Positions 15,737 to 24,553 of a stretch of 32,805 nt of DNA are shown piece by piece. The stretch covers positions 1-32,805 of the forward strand of contig JADFZC010000002.1 of the NCBI GenBank assembly GCA_015232735.1, read 5' to 3'. How positions within the stretch are numbered: position 1 is the first letter of the stretch; each line of letters opens with the position of its first letter. A program made the translations under genes and the position numbers. The notes under the pieces are model-generated. The model worked only from the letters and a program-made list of their open reading frames with translations, made no database searches and had not been told where the DNA came from. Source of the DNA: Oligoflexales bacterium. Its GTDB lineage: Bacteria; Bdellovibrionota; Oligoflexia; Oligoflexales; Oligoflexaceae.

Positions 15737-17441
15737 GCTTTCCGAATTACAGCGGTTTGTTATTCCAATGAGATACCTAATTATCCCGTTGTATTTAATC
15801 AGCGTACCGATATATGTCGAAAAAAGCGCTGCAAAGGAAACAGATGATACCTTTGTTGAAGAATTTATGAAAAGTGCTCCATTAAACAATCTGGGAGGAG
15901 GATCATCTCTTCCACAAGAAACACTAGATAAGGCAAATATCAAGGAAGAAAAAAATGAATCTAAAATTGAAATAAAAAATGAAGCAAAAAATAATGAAAA
16001 AAGTGAGATAAAAAATTCTGAAAAAATACCAAATGCAAAGGGGAAAGAAAAAGAGACGAGTTCATCAATAATATCGTCTCCTGAAACACCAGCATCTCCG
16101 ATTATTGAGGAAAGTTCATCAACATCAACAATTGAACCATCCATTGAACAGTTAGACGAAAAAACCAATAACACCTTGGAAGGCAAACAAAAAAACACTA
16201 GCCGCAGCAAAGTGAATACAGCTCCTGTTTCAGATGCGGAAATAAAAAAGAAAGAAAGAAAATTTTACAGTGAAAAAAAGTCGACCGGAGGAGAAACAAT
16301 TCCCGATATTCCTAAAATACCTGAACCAAACGAATTTTCAGGTGCACCGCCGATACCAGGTTCCCGCAAGAATCTGGCTGATGGAGAAGCTCCGGAGGAG
16401 TACCTTGTACAACCTGGGGATACTCTCTTTGATATTTGCGATCAACTGATTGACGATGGAGGTTATTGGCCCAAGCTATGGGCATTAAACCCCCAAATAA
16501 AAAATCCACATTTCATCTATCAGAACATGAGACTCCGTTTTTACCCTGGTGACAAGGAAATTCCTCCATCATTAAAAGTTATATCGGAGGATGACCTCGT
16601 GCCGATAGACAAAAATAAGATAAGTGAATCCGAACTCGTAAAAGAAGATATATCCAAATTGCTTCTTAAAGCGCCCGAACATAAAACCGCAGACTTCATT
16701 GGGCCGTCTGATGTAGGTTCCAAAAACATAGACTTTGATCTTTTATCATGGGGTACAATCTATAATCCAAATTTTATTTCAGTAATCATCCCAGGTTTCA
16801 TATTTGAAAATGAGATAGATCCCATCGGAGAAATCAGGGGGGGGGCTAATGGGAAATTTCTGGGCGACAGCCTCGACGAAATAGTTGTCAATTCATCATC
16901 ATCACTTACAAACAACCAGACATATACAATTCTGCGCAAGGATCGAAAAATCTACACTGAAGATGGTGATTACGTTGGAGTCAGATATGATTTTGTCTCC
17001 CATATGACTATCGTAGAAAAAATTGCTGAAGATTCCTATATTGGAAAAGTTTCGGCGAATCGCCTTGGAGCCCGCCCGGATGATATCCTTGTTGAATATT
17101 TGTCAACAGTCAGAAGGGTCCCGACTGAAATTCCAAAAGACGCCACGAAAGGAAAAAACAGTGAAATAGTTGCATTTGAGTATCCAAATTCTGTTTTGGG
17201 AGACAAAGGCACATTTGTTTTTTTTGATAAATTAAAAGGCACTTTAAATAAGGGTGATACCGTTGATATCTATCAGAGACTGAACAAAATGCCGGCTCCA
17301 TTTTTAACGGACCCCCTGCCCGACAAGTCCAGAAAGGTAGGCACTGCATACATTATTGACGACAGCGGCAGTGCATCGATAGGATATGTGATTAACAATG
17401 AAAGTGAAATAAGGCTTTTCGACTCCTCTTCCATGCCTTAA
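15720..17441 (+). CDS. secreted LysM-domain protein
   Basis: A 573-aa protein with an N-terminal hydrophobic signal (MRYLIIPLYLISVPIYVEKSAA), a long low-complexity Lys/Glu/Asn/Ser region (about 50-210) and a LysM domain (about 225-280, YLVQPGDTLFDICDQL...WPKLWALNPQIKNPHFIYQNMRLRF) that should bind peptidoglycan. The remaining C-terminal beta-rich part (about 290-573) belongs to no family I can name. The TTG at 15720 has GGAG upstream and overlaps the preceding gene; an ATG at 15768, which places the signal peptide first, is an equally good start. A run of nine G at 16837-16845 lies in the coding sequence. Confidence 0.8.
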   Translation: MKRPSELSELQRFVIPMRYLIIPLYLISVPIYVEKSAAKETDDTFVEEFMKSAPLNNLGGGSSLPQETLDKANIKEEKNESKIEIKNEAKNNEKSEIKNSEKIPNAKGKEKETSSSIISSPETPASPIIEESSSTSTIEPSIEQLDEKTNNTLEGKQKNTSRSKVNTAPVSDAEIKKKERKFYSEKKSTGGETIPDIPKIPEPNEFSGAPPIPGSRKNLADGEAPEEYLVQPGDTLFDICDQLIDDGGYWPKLWALNPQIKNPHFIYQNMRLRFYPGDKEIPPSLKVISEDDLVPIDKNKISESELVKEDISKLLLKAPEHKTADFIGPSDVGSKNIDFDLLSWGTIYNPNFISVIIPGFIFENEIDPIGEIRGGANGKFLGDSLDEIVVNSSSSLTNNQTYTILRKDRKIYTEDGDYVGVRYDFVSHMTIVEKIAEDSYIGKVSANRLGARPDDILVEYLSTVRRVPTEIPKDATKGKNSEIVAFEYPNSVLGDKGTFVFFDKLKGTLNKGDTVDIYQRLNKMPAPFLTDPLPDKSRKVGTAYIIDDSGSASIGYVINNESEIRLFDSSSMP

Positions 17442-17468
17442 AAGCAATTAAAAATCCATTCCATGATT

Positions 17469-18383
17469 TCATGTCAGGCTTTGAAAAGATCTCTTATGAT
17501 AGGAAAATATGTTGGAAATCCTGTTTGGAGACCCCCTTTCCAAAAATACAAGATATGGACTGCAAATATCAAATACCTGTCTCCAATTTAAGGCTCCGCA
17601 TGAAAGTTGCGTCAGACGGGGAAAAACAGCCATTGGTGTATCTATATGCAAAGTCGTCATTATCCCTTTATGCCCGGAAACGACAGCCTTGAAAAGGGTC
17701 TCAACCTCACTGCCACGGACTTCTCCAACAACTATCCTGTCCGGCCTTAACCTCAAAGCATCATCAAAAATTCTCGACAAGGTAAATTCACCTGCACCCT
17801 CTATATTTGGTCTTGACGAAACAAGATGAATCCATGTTTTGCATTCAAGTGAAATCTCAGGAACATCCTCTATAATCACAACTCTCTCCGTCTCCCCCAA
17901 AAGACTAAGCATGGAAACAAGAAGCGATGTCTTTCCGCTTCCAGTAGGCCCACAGATGAAAATCGGTTCTCTTTCATGTATAAGTCTAAATAGATGAGAC
18001 CTTAATTCATGACTACAGCCAAATCTGTCTATGTTAATTTCATCAAATCTGTGCCTCCTTAAAGAGAGAACAGCCCCTCCTCTTGACAAAGGCGCCAAAA
18101 CCACATGCCACCTGATCAGTATTTTCCCCCCAGGAAAAAAATAGTCATATGCACCGCCTGCACTGGGAGACAATGGATCAAGTCTAACCCTGTTTTTTGA
18201 AGCAAAAATCTGAAATGTCCTGTTCATTTCCTCCTCATTTGAAAATGGTGATGAATAGACCTCAACCTTTTGGTCTGATTTGAGCAAAACCTTGCTTTTT
18301 ATACCATTAACAAAAACTTCGCTTATATCAGGGTTTGAAAAATGACATAGCAAATTCGAATTAATGAAATCCAATTCTTTCAA
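17469..18383 (-). CDS. CpaF/VirB11-type secretion or pilus ATPase (orphan)
   Basis: A 304-aa P-loop ATPase of the type II/IV secretion superfamily. Walker A is GPTGSGKTS (145-153, K151), the Asp box VIIEDVPEI (169-177), Walker B-like RPDRIVVGEVRG (213-224) and the His box TTLHIDTP (243-250). The N-terminal domain EVFVNGIKSKVLL is CpaF-like, but the protein is shorter than most CpaF (over 400 aa), with a reduced N-terminus. No pilin, TadB/C or secretin gene is near. It starts with TTG; AGGAAA upstream lies in a small palindrome (18384-18396) that could hide the ribosome site. It follows smg by about 45 bp, suggesting one operon, and could serve a Tad-like system encoded elsewhere. Confidence 0.8.
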   Translation of the reverse strand: MKELDFINSNLLCHFSNPDISEVFVNGIKSKVLLKSDQKVEVYSSPFSNEEEMNRTFQIFASKNRVRLDPLSPSAGGAYDYFFPGGKILIRWHVVLAPLSRGGAVLSLRRHRFDEINIDRFGCSHELRSHLFRLIHEREPIFICGPTGSGKTSLLVSMLSLLGETERVVIIEDVPEISLECKTWIHLVSSRPNIEGAGEFTLSRIFDDALRLRPDRIVVGEVRGSEVETLFKAVVSGHKGIMTTLHIDTPMAVFPRLTQLSCGALNWRQVFDICSPYLVFLERGSPNRISNIFSYHKRSFQSLT

Positions 18384-18428
18384 AGGAAAGTTTCCTGCAT
18401 CAATAGTTAATTTTAAGGGGAAAAAAAC

Positions 18429-18926
18429 TTAACAATAGAATTCGGGTGTGACACCTTCCAATATGGCCAAAAACTCCTTTTCGGATGTTCCCGGCAAAAT
18501 GGTACTTAACAGTTCCGCTAAAACAATCGAAACCTCTTCCTCATCCCAATCTCTTGTATCAAGAATCCTCATACCCTCCAGAACTTTTTCCACCAGTTCA
18601 TTGCTGAGTATGCCTCTTTTTCGGCATATTTCGATTCTGTTCCAAATCTTCTTTGGAAGACAGGCTATTTCAAGGGGACTGGCAATTCTTGTTCCCTGCC
18701 CCTGCGGCTTCAGCATCGACATAATTTCAAGAAAATGCCCTGATGCAGCGACCTTTTCTATCCACTGGCTTGCCCTCTCAATATCCTCAACATCAAAACC
18801 CTTTTCAAGAAAATCAGTCTTCATGTGATCCCAGGCAAACTCCACCTCCTCAAAATCGGATCGCATTAAATCTGCCACAATCTGTACGATTTTCCACCAA
18901 TTTGGGATTGTATCAATATTGCTCAC
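18429..18926 (-). CDS. smg: Smg family protein (DUF494)
   Basis: A 165-aa protein matching the Smg/DUF494 pattern: a small N-terminal helical part with GFDVEDIERASQWIEKVA, the phrase TRIASPLEIACLPKKIWNRIEICRKRGILSNE split by conserved hydrophobics, then EKVLEGMRILDTRDWDEEEV and a final VLAELLSTILPG helix. In E. coli smg lies directly beside dprA (smf), and here it is the next gene downstream of dprA. The molecular role of Smg is unknown. The GTG start has a G-rich site (GGGGGGAG) only one base away, so the true start could differ by a few codons. Confidence 0.78.
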   Translation of the reverse strand: MSNIDTIPNWWKIVQIVADLMRSDFEEVEFAWDHMKTDFLEKGFDVEDIERASQWIEKVAASGHFLEIMSMLKPQGQGTRIASPLEIACLPKKIWNRIEICRKRGILSNELVEKVLEGMRILDTRDWDEEEVSIVLAELLSTILPGTSEKEFLAILEGVTPEFYC

Positions 18927-19081
18927 ACTCCCCCCAGAAACAGATAAATACTAAAATTCCACAAAGGAAAAATATCCTTGATATGGAACTTTGAAATAAG
19001 ATCAATTCTGCAAGTAAATACTCATCAATTAGATTAATTGTTTATTCCCAGGAAAGCAAAATAAAAAAAAACCATTAAAAT

Positions 19082-20014
19082 TTAAGAAAAAAAACGGCTC
19101 ATAAACTCCTCCGATGTTTTGAAATGGTCAGCACCATCGTCGATTAAAATCTCATTGCCTTCCCCCCTGATATCCCCGGTGGAATGCTTAAGTACAATGA
19201 CGTCCCTCCCCTGATCCAGTGCTATGTTGGCTGTTACCATCGCTCCGCTTCTGCCCGAAGCCTGCATAATTAAAACCTTTGAACACAGTCCGGAAATTAT
19301 CCTGTTTCTGACTGGAAAATCCCTTGGCAGACTTTGTTGCCAAAAAAGACGTTCGGACAGGAATATTCCACCCCTTTTTGCAATATCTCTAAAAACATCC
19401 ATATTTCCCCTCGGATAGGGTTGACCTAATCCTCCAGCAAAAACGACTATGGTCGGAACAGGGATGATCCCGGAAATCACTGCGCCATAATGAGCTGATA
19501 TATCACACCCATATGCTCCTCCGCTCACAATTGTAACTCCACTAAGGGAAAGAGCGGCAGCAAGTTTTTCAGTCTCAAAACGCGAAAAACCCGATGCCTT
19601 TCTGGATCCGACAACGGCAATTTTCAAGTTTCCAAGAATATTCAGGTCTCCATGTATCGATATTGCCAAAGGAGGATTTTTTATTTCCCTGAGAAGCTCC
19701 GGATATCTCCCATCGCTTATGAGCAGATATTTTGATCCGCTTTTTTTTATCTCATTCAAATGACGGACTATAACACCTGCAAGATCAGCAATATTAATTT
19801 TGTCCTGTTTGGAAAATACCATGCACCATGGGACTTGGTTCAAATTTTTTCCCAGCTGTTTTTTTATGAAATCCTCCCACTCATTCTCAGGCATTAGAAA
19901 AATTTCATCGTATTCCTCACCATCTCTGTTTTTTTCAAATGGAACGTTGATCCATTTGTATAAAATTTGTGACAGGACATGGGTGATGATTGTATTCAGT
20001 TCATTTTCAAGCAT
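19082..20014 (-). CDS. dprA: DNA-processing protein DprA (Smf), compact form
   Basis: A 310-aa protein with the DprA Rossmann-like core that loads RecA onto incoming single-stranded DNA during transformation. Motifs are LKIAVVGSRKASGFSR, TIVSGGAYGCDISAHYGA, VVFAGGLGQPYPRGN, FPVRNRIISGLCSKVLIMQA and SGAMVTANIALDQGRDV. There is an extra N-terminal region of about 110 residues, but I see no C-terminal DML1-like winged helix; the protein ends soon after the Rossmann core. I chose the ATG at 20014 because GGGGA precedes it by 8 bases; a longer frame to 20161 reads through an intergenic region. smg follows after 155 bp. Confidence 0.9.
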   Translation of the reverse strand: MLENELNTIITHVLSQILYKWINVPFEKNRDGEEYDEIFLMPENEWEDFIKKQLGKNLNQVPWCMVFSKQDKINIADLAGVIVRHLNEIKKSGSKYLLISDGRYPELLREIKNPPLAISIHGDLNILGNLKIAVVGSRKASGFSRFETEKLAAALSLSGVTIVSGGAYGCDISAHYGAVISGIIPVPTIVVFAGGLGQPYPRGNMDVFRDIAKRGGIFLSERLFWQQSLPRDFPVRNRIISGLCSKVLIMQASGRSGAMVTANIALDQGRDVIVLKHSTGDIRGEGNEILIDDGADHFKTSEEFMSRFFS

Positions 20015-20159
20015 TAGGCAGATCCCCATATATTTCAACGACCAAATAAATCTTATAACACCGGAATATATAATACGAATGACAAGCCGGGTCATCTGAT
20101 GACAATGATTATTAAATCTGCATTTGGAAAGGAGGGGGTGTATAAGATGGATCAGACCC

Positions 20160-20191
20160 AAAAAAGCCTGATCTTATCAATCAGACTTTTT
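20160..20191 (-). terminator. Rho-independent terminator of the DEAD-box-like gene
   Basis: On the minus strand GTCTGAT pairs with ATCAGGC (one G-T wobble) across a 7-nt loop containing the TGA stop, followed by TTTTTT. The flanking A/T tracts extend the stem and give a T-tract on the plus strand too. In plus coordinates the arms are 20166-20172 and 20180-20186. Confidence 0.55.
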
Positions 20192-21799
20192 CCTTCTGAA
20201 AATTACGGCAAATAGTTTCTTAACCATTCCAAAAAGCGTTGTAGGAGCCTTGGTCTTTGCCTTTTTAATCTGCTGTTTCCTTGAAACCGCAGGTTTCCTG
20301 TCGAAATCTCGTCTGCCGTGCTTTGAATCCTTCTGGAATTTTCCTGATTTCGGCTGATTCTCACGTCCCTTTCTTGGACCTGCATCTTTGCCTTGAAATT
20401 GTTTTTTGCCTCTTTGATTTTCATCTCTTCTCGGTCTCTGTGAACCTGAGCGAGCATCCCTGTTTGAATCCTGTGACAATTGCGTTCTCCCCAAAGTAGA
20501 AGATTTTCTCAATAAATTACCTTTAAATTCTGGATCTTCATAAGGATTTCCCGATTTATCGACTACTTCCAGATACGCCTTGTTATGCCACTTTGATGAA
20601 AGCAAAACGCGGTTTCCAAGAAAATCCTGAACTTTCACAAGATTCTGCCCGTAATCCTCACAAACAAGGGAAACCACATTTCCGACAGAACCCTCCGTCG
20701 AATGAACCAGGCTGATACGATGAAGATAATTAACAGGCTTATCAGAGAGATCAAAATTATAAACGTACGAAAAATTGCTAAAATGCAGACTCTTTAAAAC
20801 ATCGTCGGTTGCAATTAATAATCCCGGATTGCCTGTTATTACCTTTTCAGCCAAAGCCTTTCTTTTAAATAAAGGCTGTTTCGAAGTAATAAGTTCAGCA
20901 GGAATATCATTATGAACCAGTTTATAATGCAACCATTCGGCTACAGTTCTGGTATTTGTGAAAATAATTGCCAAACCGAAAGGGCCCTTTTCCCTGATAA
21001 GGCTCAGCATTATCTTAAATTTATTTACAGATTCGCAAATTATGTTGGTCTGGGTAATATTATCGAGAGGTAAAGAGCCGGCGTTTGTGCAAATGTATTC
21101 ACAATTTTCAACCGTTCTGAACATAATCTCTCTTATTTTGTTGTTATTAACCTTTGCGAAAATAAGTTTTTGAACTCTCTTTTCACCTTTTAGCACAATA
21201 TGCTCGATATCCTCAAAAGGAATGGCATCTGCCTCTTCGACGATAATTTGAGAAAATCCCCCAAATTCCAAATCATTGCTATTCAGCAGACTCTTAAACA
21301 CCATGTTTGTTGTTACTACAACCTCAATGCCGTTTTTAATGGCAGCACGCTTCTCATCCTGAAGACTGTCCTCATCCAGAAAGGTTCCTATGGAAATTTC
21401 AAGGTTTCCAAAAAATTGACGTGCCTCAGATTCCACCCGCCTACCGACATCCGCCGAAGGAACAACAATCACAGAAAATGGTAACCTCTTAACATCAATC
21501 AATTTTCGTCGTAATTTGACAATATAGTGAGCTATGGCAATCAGATAGGAAGTAGTTTTCCCTGTCTTCTCATCAGCAAAGCAGATTACATCTTTTCCGG
21601 TGATGGCGGGAGGCAGGACCTTCTCCTGGGTTTCAGTCAATACCTTCCAGCCCAGTTCATCAATCCTTCCCTTCAACTCTTCATGAAAACAAATTTCACT
21701 GAAATCCTGGAAGCTTATCGTAGTGCTACCAGGCTCAAGATTATCTGACATATCAAATTTTTCAATTTCGTGCGTCTGCTTTTCTGCTAACTGTTCCAT
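20177..21799 (-). CDS. degenerate DEAD-box helicase-like protein with basic C-terminal tail
   Basis: A 540-aa protein with two RecA-like domains laid out as in RhlB/RhlE-type DEAD-box proteins. The Q motif is intact (SFQDFSE, LTETQEKVLPPAITGKDV). Motif I reads ADEKTGKT (75-82) rather than AxTGxGKT, Ia reads VPSADV instead of PTREL, and II is EEAD (188-191) instead of DEAD. III is not recognisable, V is ATDDV (330-334) and VI is HRISLVHS (360-367) instead of HRIGRTGR. The tail from about 420 is rich in Arg, Lys, Gln and Gly, as in RNA-binding helicase tails. RNA binding seems likely and ATPase activity doubtful. The ATG at 21799 is preferred over a TTG at 21814. It has its own terminator. Confidence 0.8.
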   Translation of the reverse strand: MEQLAEKQTHEIEKFDMSDNLEPGSTTISFQDFSEICFHEELKGRIDELGWKVLTETQEKVLPPAITGKDVICFADEKTGKTTSYLIAIAHYIVKLRRKLIDVKRLPFSVIVVPSADVGRRVESEARQFFGNLEISIGTFLDEDSLQDEKRAAIKNGIEVVVTTNMVFKSLLNSNDLEFGGFSQIIVEEADAIPFEDIEHIVLKGEKRVQKLIFAKVNNNKIREIMFRTVENCEYICTNAGSLPLDNITQTNIICESVNKFKIMLSLIREKGPFGLAIIFTNTRTVAEWLHYKLVHNDIPAELITSKQPLFKRKALAEKVITGNPGLLIATDDVLKSLHFSNFSYVYNFDLSDKPVNYLHRISLVHSTEGSVGNVVSLVCEDYGQNLVKVQDFLGNRVLLSSKWHNKAYLEVVDKSGNPYEDPEFKGNLLRKSSTLGRTQLSQDSNRDARSGSQRPRRDENQRGKKQFQGKDAGPRKGRENQPKSGKFQKDSKHGRRDFDRKPAVSRKQQIKKAKTKAPTTLFGMVKKLFAVIFRRKKSD

Positions 21800-21827
21800 T
21801 ATAAATACTTTCAAAAAAATTAATCAG

Positions 21828-21960
21828 TAAGAGGTTGTATGAAAACCCGGATCCCCACATCAGCCGTCACCTAAAAATCCTCATTTACCAACGTGTAAAC
21901 TAGGGTTTTCCTCCTCCTTGCGCCCACACCTCTGGGTCTTAATACAGCATCTAAAGTTCA
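21828..21960. repeat. dispersed intergenic repeat, copy B
   Basis: This copy lies between divergent genes. The core at 21874-21924 matches the reverse complement of 11813-11862, with AAAATCCTCATTT, TGTAAACT, GGTTTT and GCGCC identical. The left flank GTAAGAGGTTGTATGAAAA resembles the left flank of copy A in the same orientation, so the core is inverted relative to that flank. Confidence 0.65.
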
Positions 21961-22029
21961 TATCAAATAATCACTCATAAAAGCATATTTTTTTCCGATA
22001 AAAAAAGAAACATCCTTTGGAGTATATTT

Positions 22030-22530
22030 ATGAGTGCATCCGACGACAATAAAAAAACTGACTCTTCCGACCTCATTGACTTTTCAACAAATGATGCTGG
22101 TTCACCAGAATTGGAAAAAACACACAATACATCAGAAGAAACCATTGTCCAAGCTCAAGAAAACACAAATGATGAAAAATATCCCGAAAAATCTGAATCC
22201 ATCCATAACGGGGATCCGCCAAATAAGCATACCAAAAAGATTGATCCCCAAAAACCTGTTGATAATAGACTCACTAGGAGAAGAAGGTCAAATACATCCG
22301 AGATGCCTAAAACAGAAGTTGATGATGACAAACTTGAGCTATTAAAAAATATTGATAAAATAATGAAAAGATTTGACGATTTATTAACAAGCAGAGAATA
22401 CTTAAAATTAAAAGCAGTCAGTGATAAAATAAATAAAGCCTACTATAACTCCTGGCGAGATGAAGCAAACCTGCTATTCAGGAAAATTGTGACATTTGAG
22501 CACAGAAGAAGACGGGTTGTGGACAAATAG
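22030..22530 (+). CDS. hypothetical protein, acidic disordered N-terminus
   Basis: A 166-aa protein preceded by a GGAGT ribosome site 8 bases upstream. The first 95 residues are polar, rich in Asp, Glu, Asn, Ser and Thr, and probably disordered. A short basic patch (RLTRRRRSN, about 78-86) is followed by a helical C-terminal domain (about 97-160; KLELLKNIDKIMKRFDDLL, REYLKLKAVSDKINKAYY, LLFRKIVTFEHRRRR). There is no signal peptide or membrane segment, so it is cytoplasmic. I recognise no family. The basic ends could bind nucleic acid, but this is only a guess. Confidence 0.6.
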   Translation: MSASDDNKKTDSSDLIDFSTNDAGSPELEKTHNTSEETIVQAQENTNDEKYPEKSESIHNGDPPNKHTKKIDPQKPVDNRLTRRRRSNTSEMPKTEVDDDKLELLKNIDKIMKRFDDLLTSREYLKLKAVSDKINKAYYNSWRDEANLLFRKIVTFEHRRRRVVDK

Positions 22531-22639
22531 GCCTCTCATATAAAAAAATTTGAAATATATCATCCCATTGGTGAGTTTCCTTTGTTATAAGAGAAACTAA
22601 GGAACGTCTTTTTATCTAAACCAGGAGAGAGGTCCGCAA

Positions 22640-23512
22640 ATGAAACTACCAGAAAGGGTCAAATCGGAACAATTCCAAAGCAAACAGTTAACAATTGTTG
22701 TCTTTATATCAATTTTATCGGGTTGCGCTTCTTCGGCCTCAGAAAAAACTCTTCAAAATGATATGTTCAACCTGCAAACCAGAATGATGAAGGTCGAGGA
22801 ATCCCTCCACGGAAAAAACATTGTCGACGAGTTCAATGTCAAAATTGCTGCCACAGAGACCAAACTGGACCAGATAAATATGGAAATTCAAAAGATCAAA
22901 GGAGAATTGGGGGCACTTAAAATAGGTGTGACAACAGGGCTCCTGCCTGGGACAGACCCTGCTCAGGAAGGCTCAATCGCTTATGCAATAAATAAAGTAA
23001 ACACACGACTGGATGCCGTAGAACTGGCTCAGACAGAAATACTGGCGGCAATCGACAAAGCATCCACAGAAACGCCCAAGCCCAAGGAAGCCGCCAAGGA
23101 AAAAACCGCCGAATCCGATACCGCAAAAGATACCGACGAAATTAAAAACCTTGTACAGCTCAAAAGCGCTTACAGCAAAAAAAAATATACCCTTGTGACC
23201 GAATCCGCAGGAGCTGTGCTTGGCAAGGAAACGAAGAAAAACAGGGAGGAAGTTCTTTTTCTCCATGCTGAAAGCCTTTTCAAACTCTCAAAATTCAGCG
23301 ATGCCGCCCTTAAGTTCAATGATCTTATCGAAAAATACCCATCATCGAAAAGAAATTCGCTCGCCAGGCTCAGAGTTGGCGACTGTTTCAGGCGATTGGG
23401 CGACGAGGCAACAGCAACCTTATACTATAAAGATGTCATCAAATACAATCCTGACAGTTCTGAAGCCAAGGAAGCCAAGAGCAAATTGGATAAACAAAAG
23501 AAAAAGCATTGA
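22640..23512 (+). CDS. CpoB/YbgF-like TPR lipoprotein (paralogue 2)
   Basis: A 290-aa lipoprotein with lipobox LSGC (Cys29), a coiled coil (about 40-95; TLQNDMFNLQTRMMKVEESL, ETKLDQINMEIQKIKGEL), the phrase GVTTGLLPGTDP just after it, a second coil (about 115-140), a Lys/Glu/Pro/Ala linker and C-terminal TPR repeats (about 168-290; ALKFNDLIEKYPSSK, VGDCFRRLGDEATATLYYKDVI). The order coil, TGL(L/I)P, charged linker, TPR is the same as in the protein at 14894. A GAGAGG site precedes the ATG. It is followed by tsaD after 18 bp, probably one transcript. A role at the Tol-Pal/peptidoglycan interface is inferred from the family. Confidence 0.75.
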   Translation: MKLPERVKSEQFQSKQLTIVVFISILSGCASSASEKTLQNDMFNLQTRMMKVEESLHGKNIVDEFNVKIAATETKLDQINMEIQKIKGELGALKIGVTTGLLPGTDPAQEGSIAYAINKVNTRLDAVELAQTEILAAIDKASTETPKPKEAAKEKTAESDTAKDTDEIKNLVQLKSAYSKKKYTLVTESAGAVLGKETKKNREEVLFLHAESLFKLSKFSDAALKFNDLIEKYPSSKRNSLARLRVGDCFRRLGDEATATLYYKDVIKYNPDSSEAKEAKSKLDKQKKKH

Positions 23513-23530
23513 TGACAGGATTGGGCGTCT

Positions 23531-24553
23531 ATGTTGCTTTTAGGAATAGAATCAAGCTGTGACGAAACTGCCATCGCAGTTGTAAAGGACGGCAGAGATG
23601 TCGTAGCTTCCAACGTATATTCACAAATTGAGGTCCATTCGGTTTTTGGGGGAGTCGTTCCCGAAGTGGCAGCCCGGGAACATCTAAAAGTAATCGACAG
23701 CATGACAAAGCAAACCCTTCAGGAATCCAAAACCACAATTGACCGGATAGATGCAATAGCCGTCACTCAGGGACCCGGGTTAATTGGAGCCCTTCTCGTT
23801 GGGATTTCATACGCCAAAGGTCTCTCGCAAAGCTCTGGGAAGCCCCTTATTCCTGTCAACCATGTACATGCCCATGTCCATGGAGCCCTGCTTGGTCTCG
23901 GCAGCGATCATGACGTCATTTTTCCCTGTATAAGCGCTGTTGTATCCGGAGGACATACAAATTTATACTATATGAAATCTCCGACTTCGTTTGAGCTTTT
24001 GGCATATTCGATAGACGATGCCTGTGGAGAATCTTTTGACAAAGTGGCAAAACTCCTGAATCTTGGTTATCCAGGAGGGCCAAAAATAGAAAAACTGGCC
24101 AAAAGCGGAAATCCCAAAAGTTATCCAATGCCTGTAATGGTTGAGCAAAAGACAAGACTGCAGTTTAGCTATTCTGGTTTAAAGACCTATATGGTAAACT
24201 TAATAAACAGAGAAAATGCTCCTTTTTCGGGAGACAGACTGGCTGATTTATGCGCTTCTTTTCAAGAAGAAGCACTGGGGCAACTTATCAGAAAAATGAA
24301 AGCGGCATTGGAATTAAAACCTGATACCAGGTCGATTCTGATTGCCGGGGGTGTCGCGGCGAATCACAGGTTTAAAGAGCTTGTTTCAAATAGCATAAAA
24401 GTACCGGCTATGTTTCCCGAAACAAGGTTCTGCTCGGACAACGCCGCCATGATCGCCGCCTGTGGTTATCACATTTGCCAAGATCTTCGCGGACAAAATT
24501 TGCCTTTGCCAGATCCTGACTGGGACGCATTTTCACGTTATAAGTATATTTAG
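23531..24553 (+). CDS. tsaD: tRNA t6A threonylcarbamoyltransferase subunit TsaD
   Basis: A 340-aa Kae1/TsaD protein of normal length. With TsaB and TsaE it transfers the threonylcarbamoyl group to A37 of ANN-decoding tRNAs. Motifs: LLGIESSCDETAIAVV at the start, PEVAAREH, TQGPGLIGALLVG, metal-binding HVHAHVHG (H111 and H115), ACGESFDKVAKLLNLGYPGGP, IAGGVAANHRFKE and CSDNAAMIA. It follows the TPR lipoprotein closely. Its TAG stop is the first triplet of the structured repeat downstream. Confidence 0.97.
   Translation: MLLLGIESSCDETAIAVVKDGRDVVASNVYSQIEVHSVFGGVVPEVAAREHLKVIDSMTKQTLQESKTTIDRIDAIAVTQGPGLIGALLVGISYAKGLSQSSGKPLIPVNHVHAHVHGALLGLGSDHDVIFPCISAVVSGGHTNLYYMKSPTSFELLAYSIDDACGESFDKVAKLLNLGYPGGPKIEKLAKSGNPKSYPMPVMVEQKTRLQFSYSGLKTYMVNLINRENAPFSGDRLADLCASFQEEALGQLIRKMKAALELKPDTRSILIAGGVAANHRFKELVSNSIKVPAMFPETRFCSDNAAMIAACGYHICQDLRGQNLPLPDPDWDAFSRYKYI

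Noticed and set aside
15554..16210. 218-codon minus-strand frame opposite the TPR and LysM genes
   Set aside because: Its Ser/Phe-rich sequence is the antisense of a Lys/Glu/Ser low-complexity region, and the sense genes have clear domains.
20015..20161. N-terminal extension of DprA by 49 residues
   Set aside because: The extension has no DprA similarity, and the ATG at 20014 has a properly spaced ribosome site.
20147..20200. 17-codon frame on the plus strand behind a strong AAGGAGGGGG site
   Set aside because: It runs through the terminator hairpin and into the antisense of the DEAD-box-like gene. It is too short to support, and the G-rich stretch may be chance.
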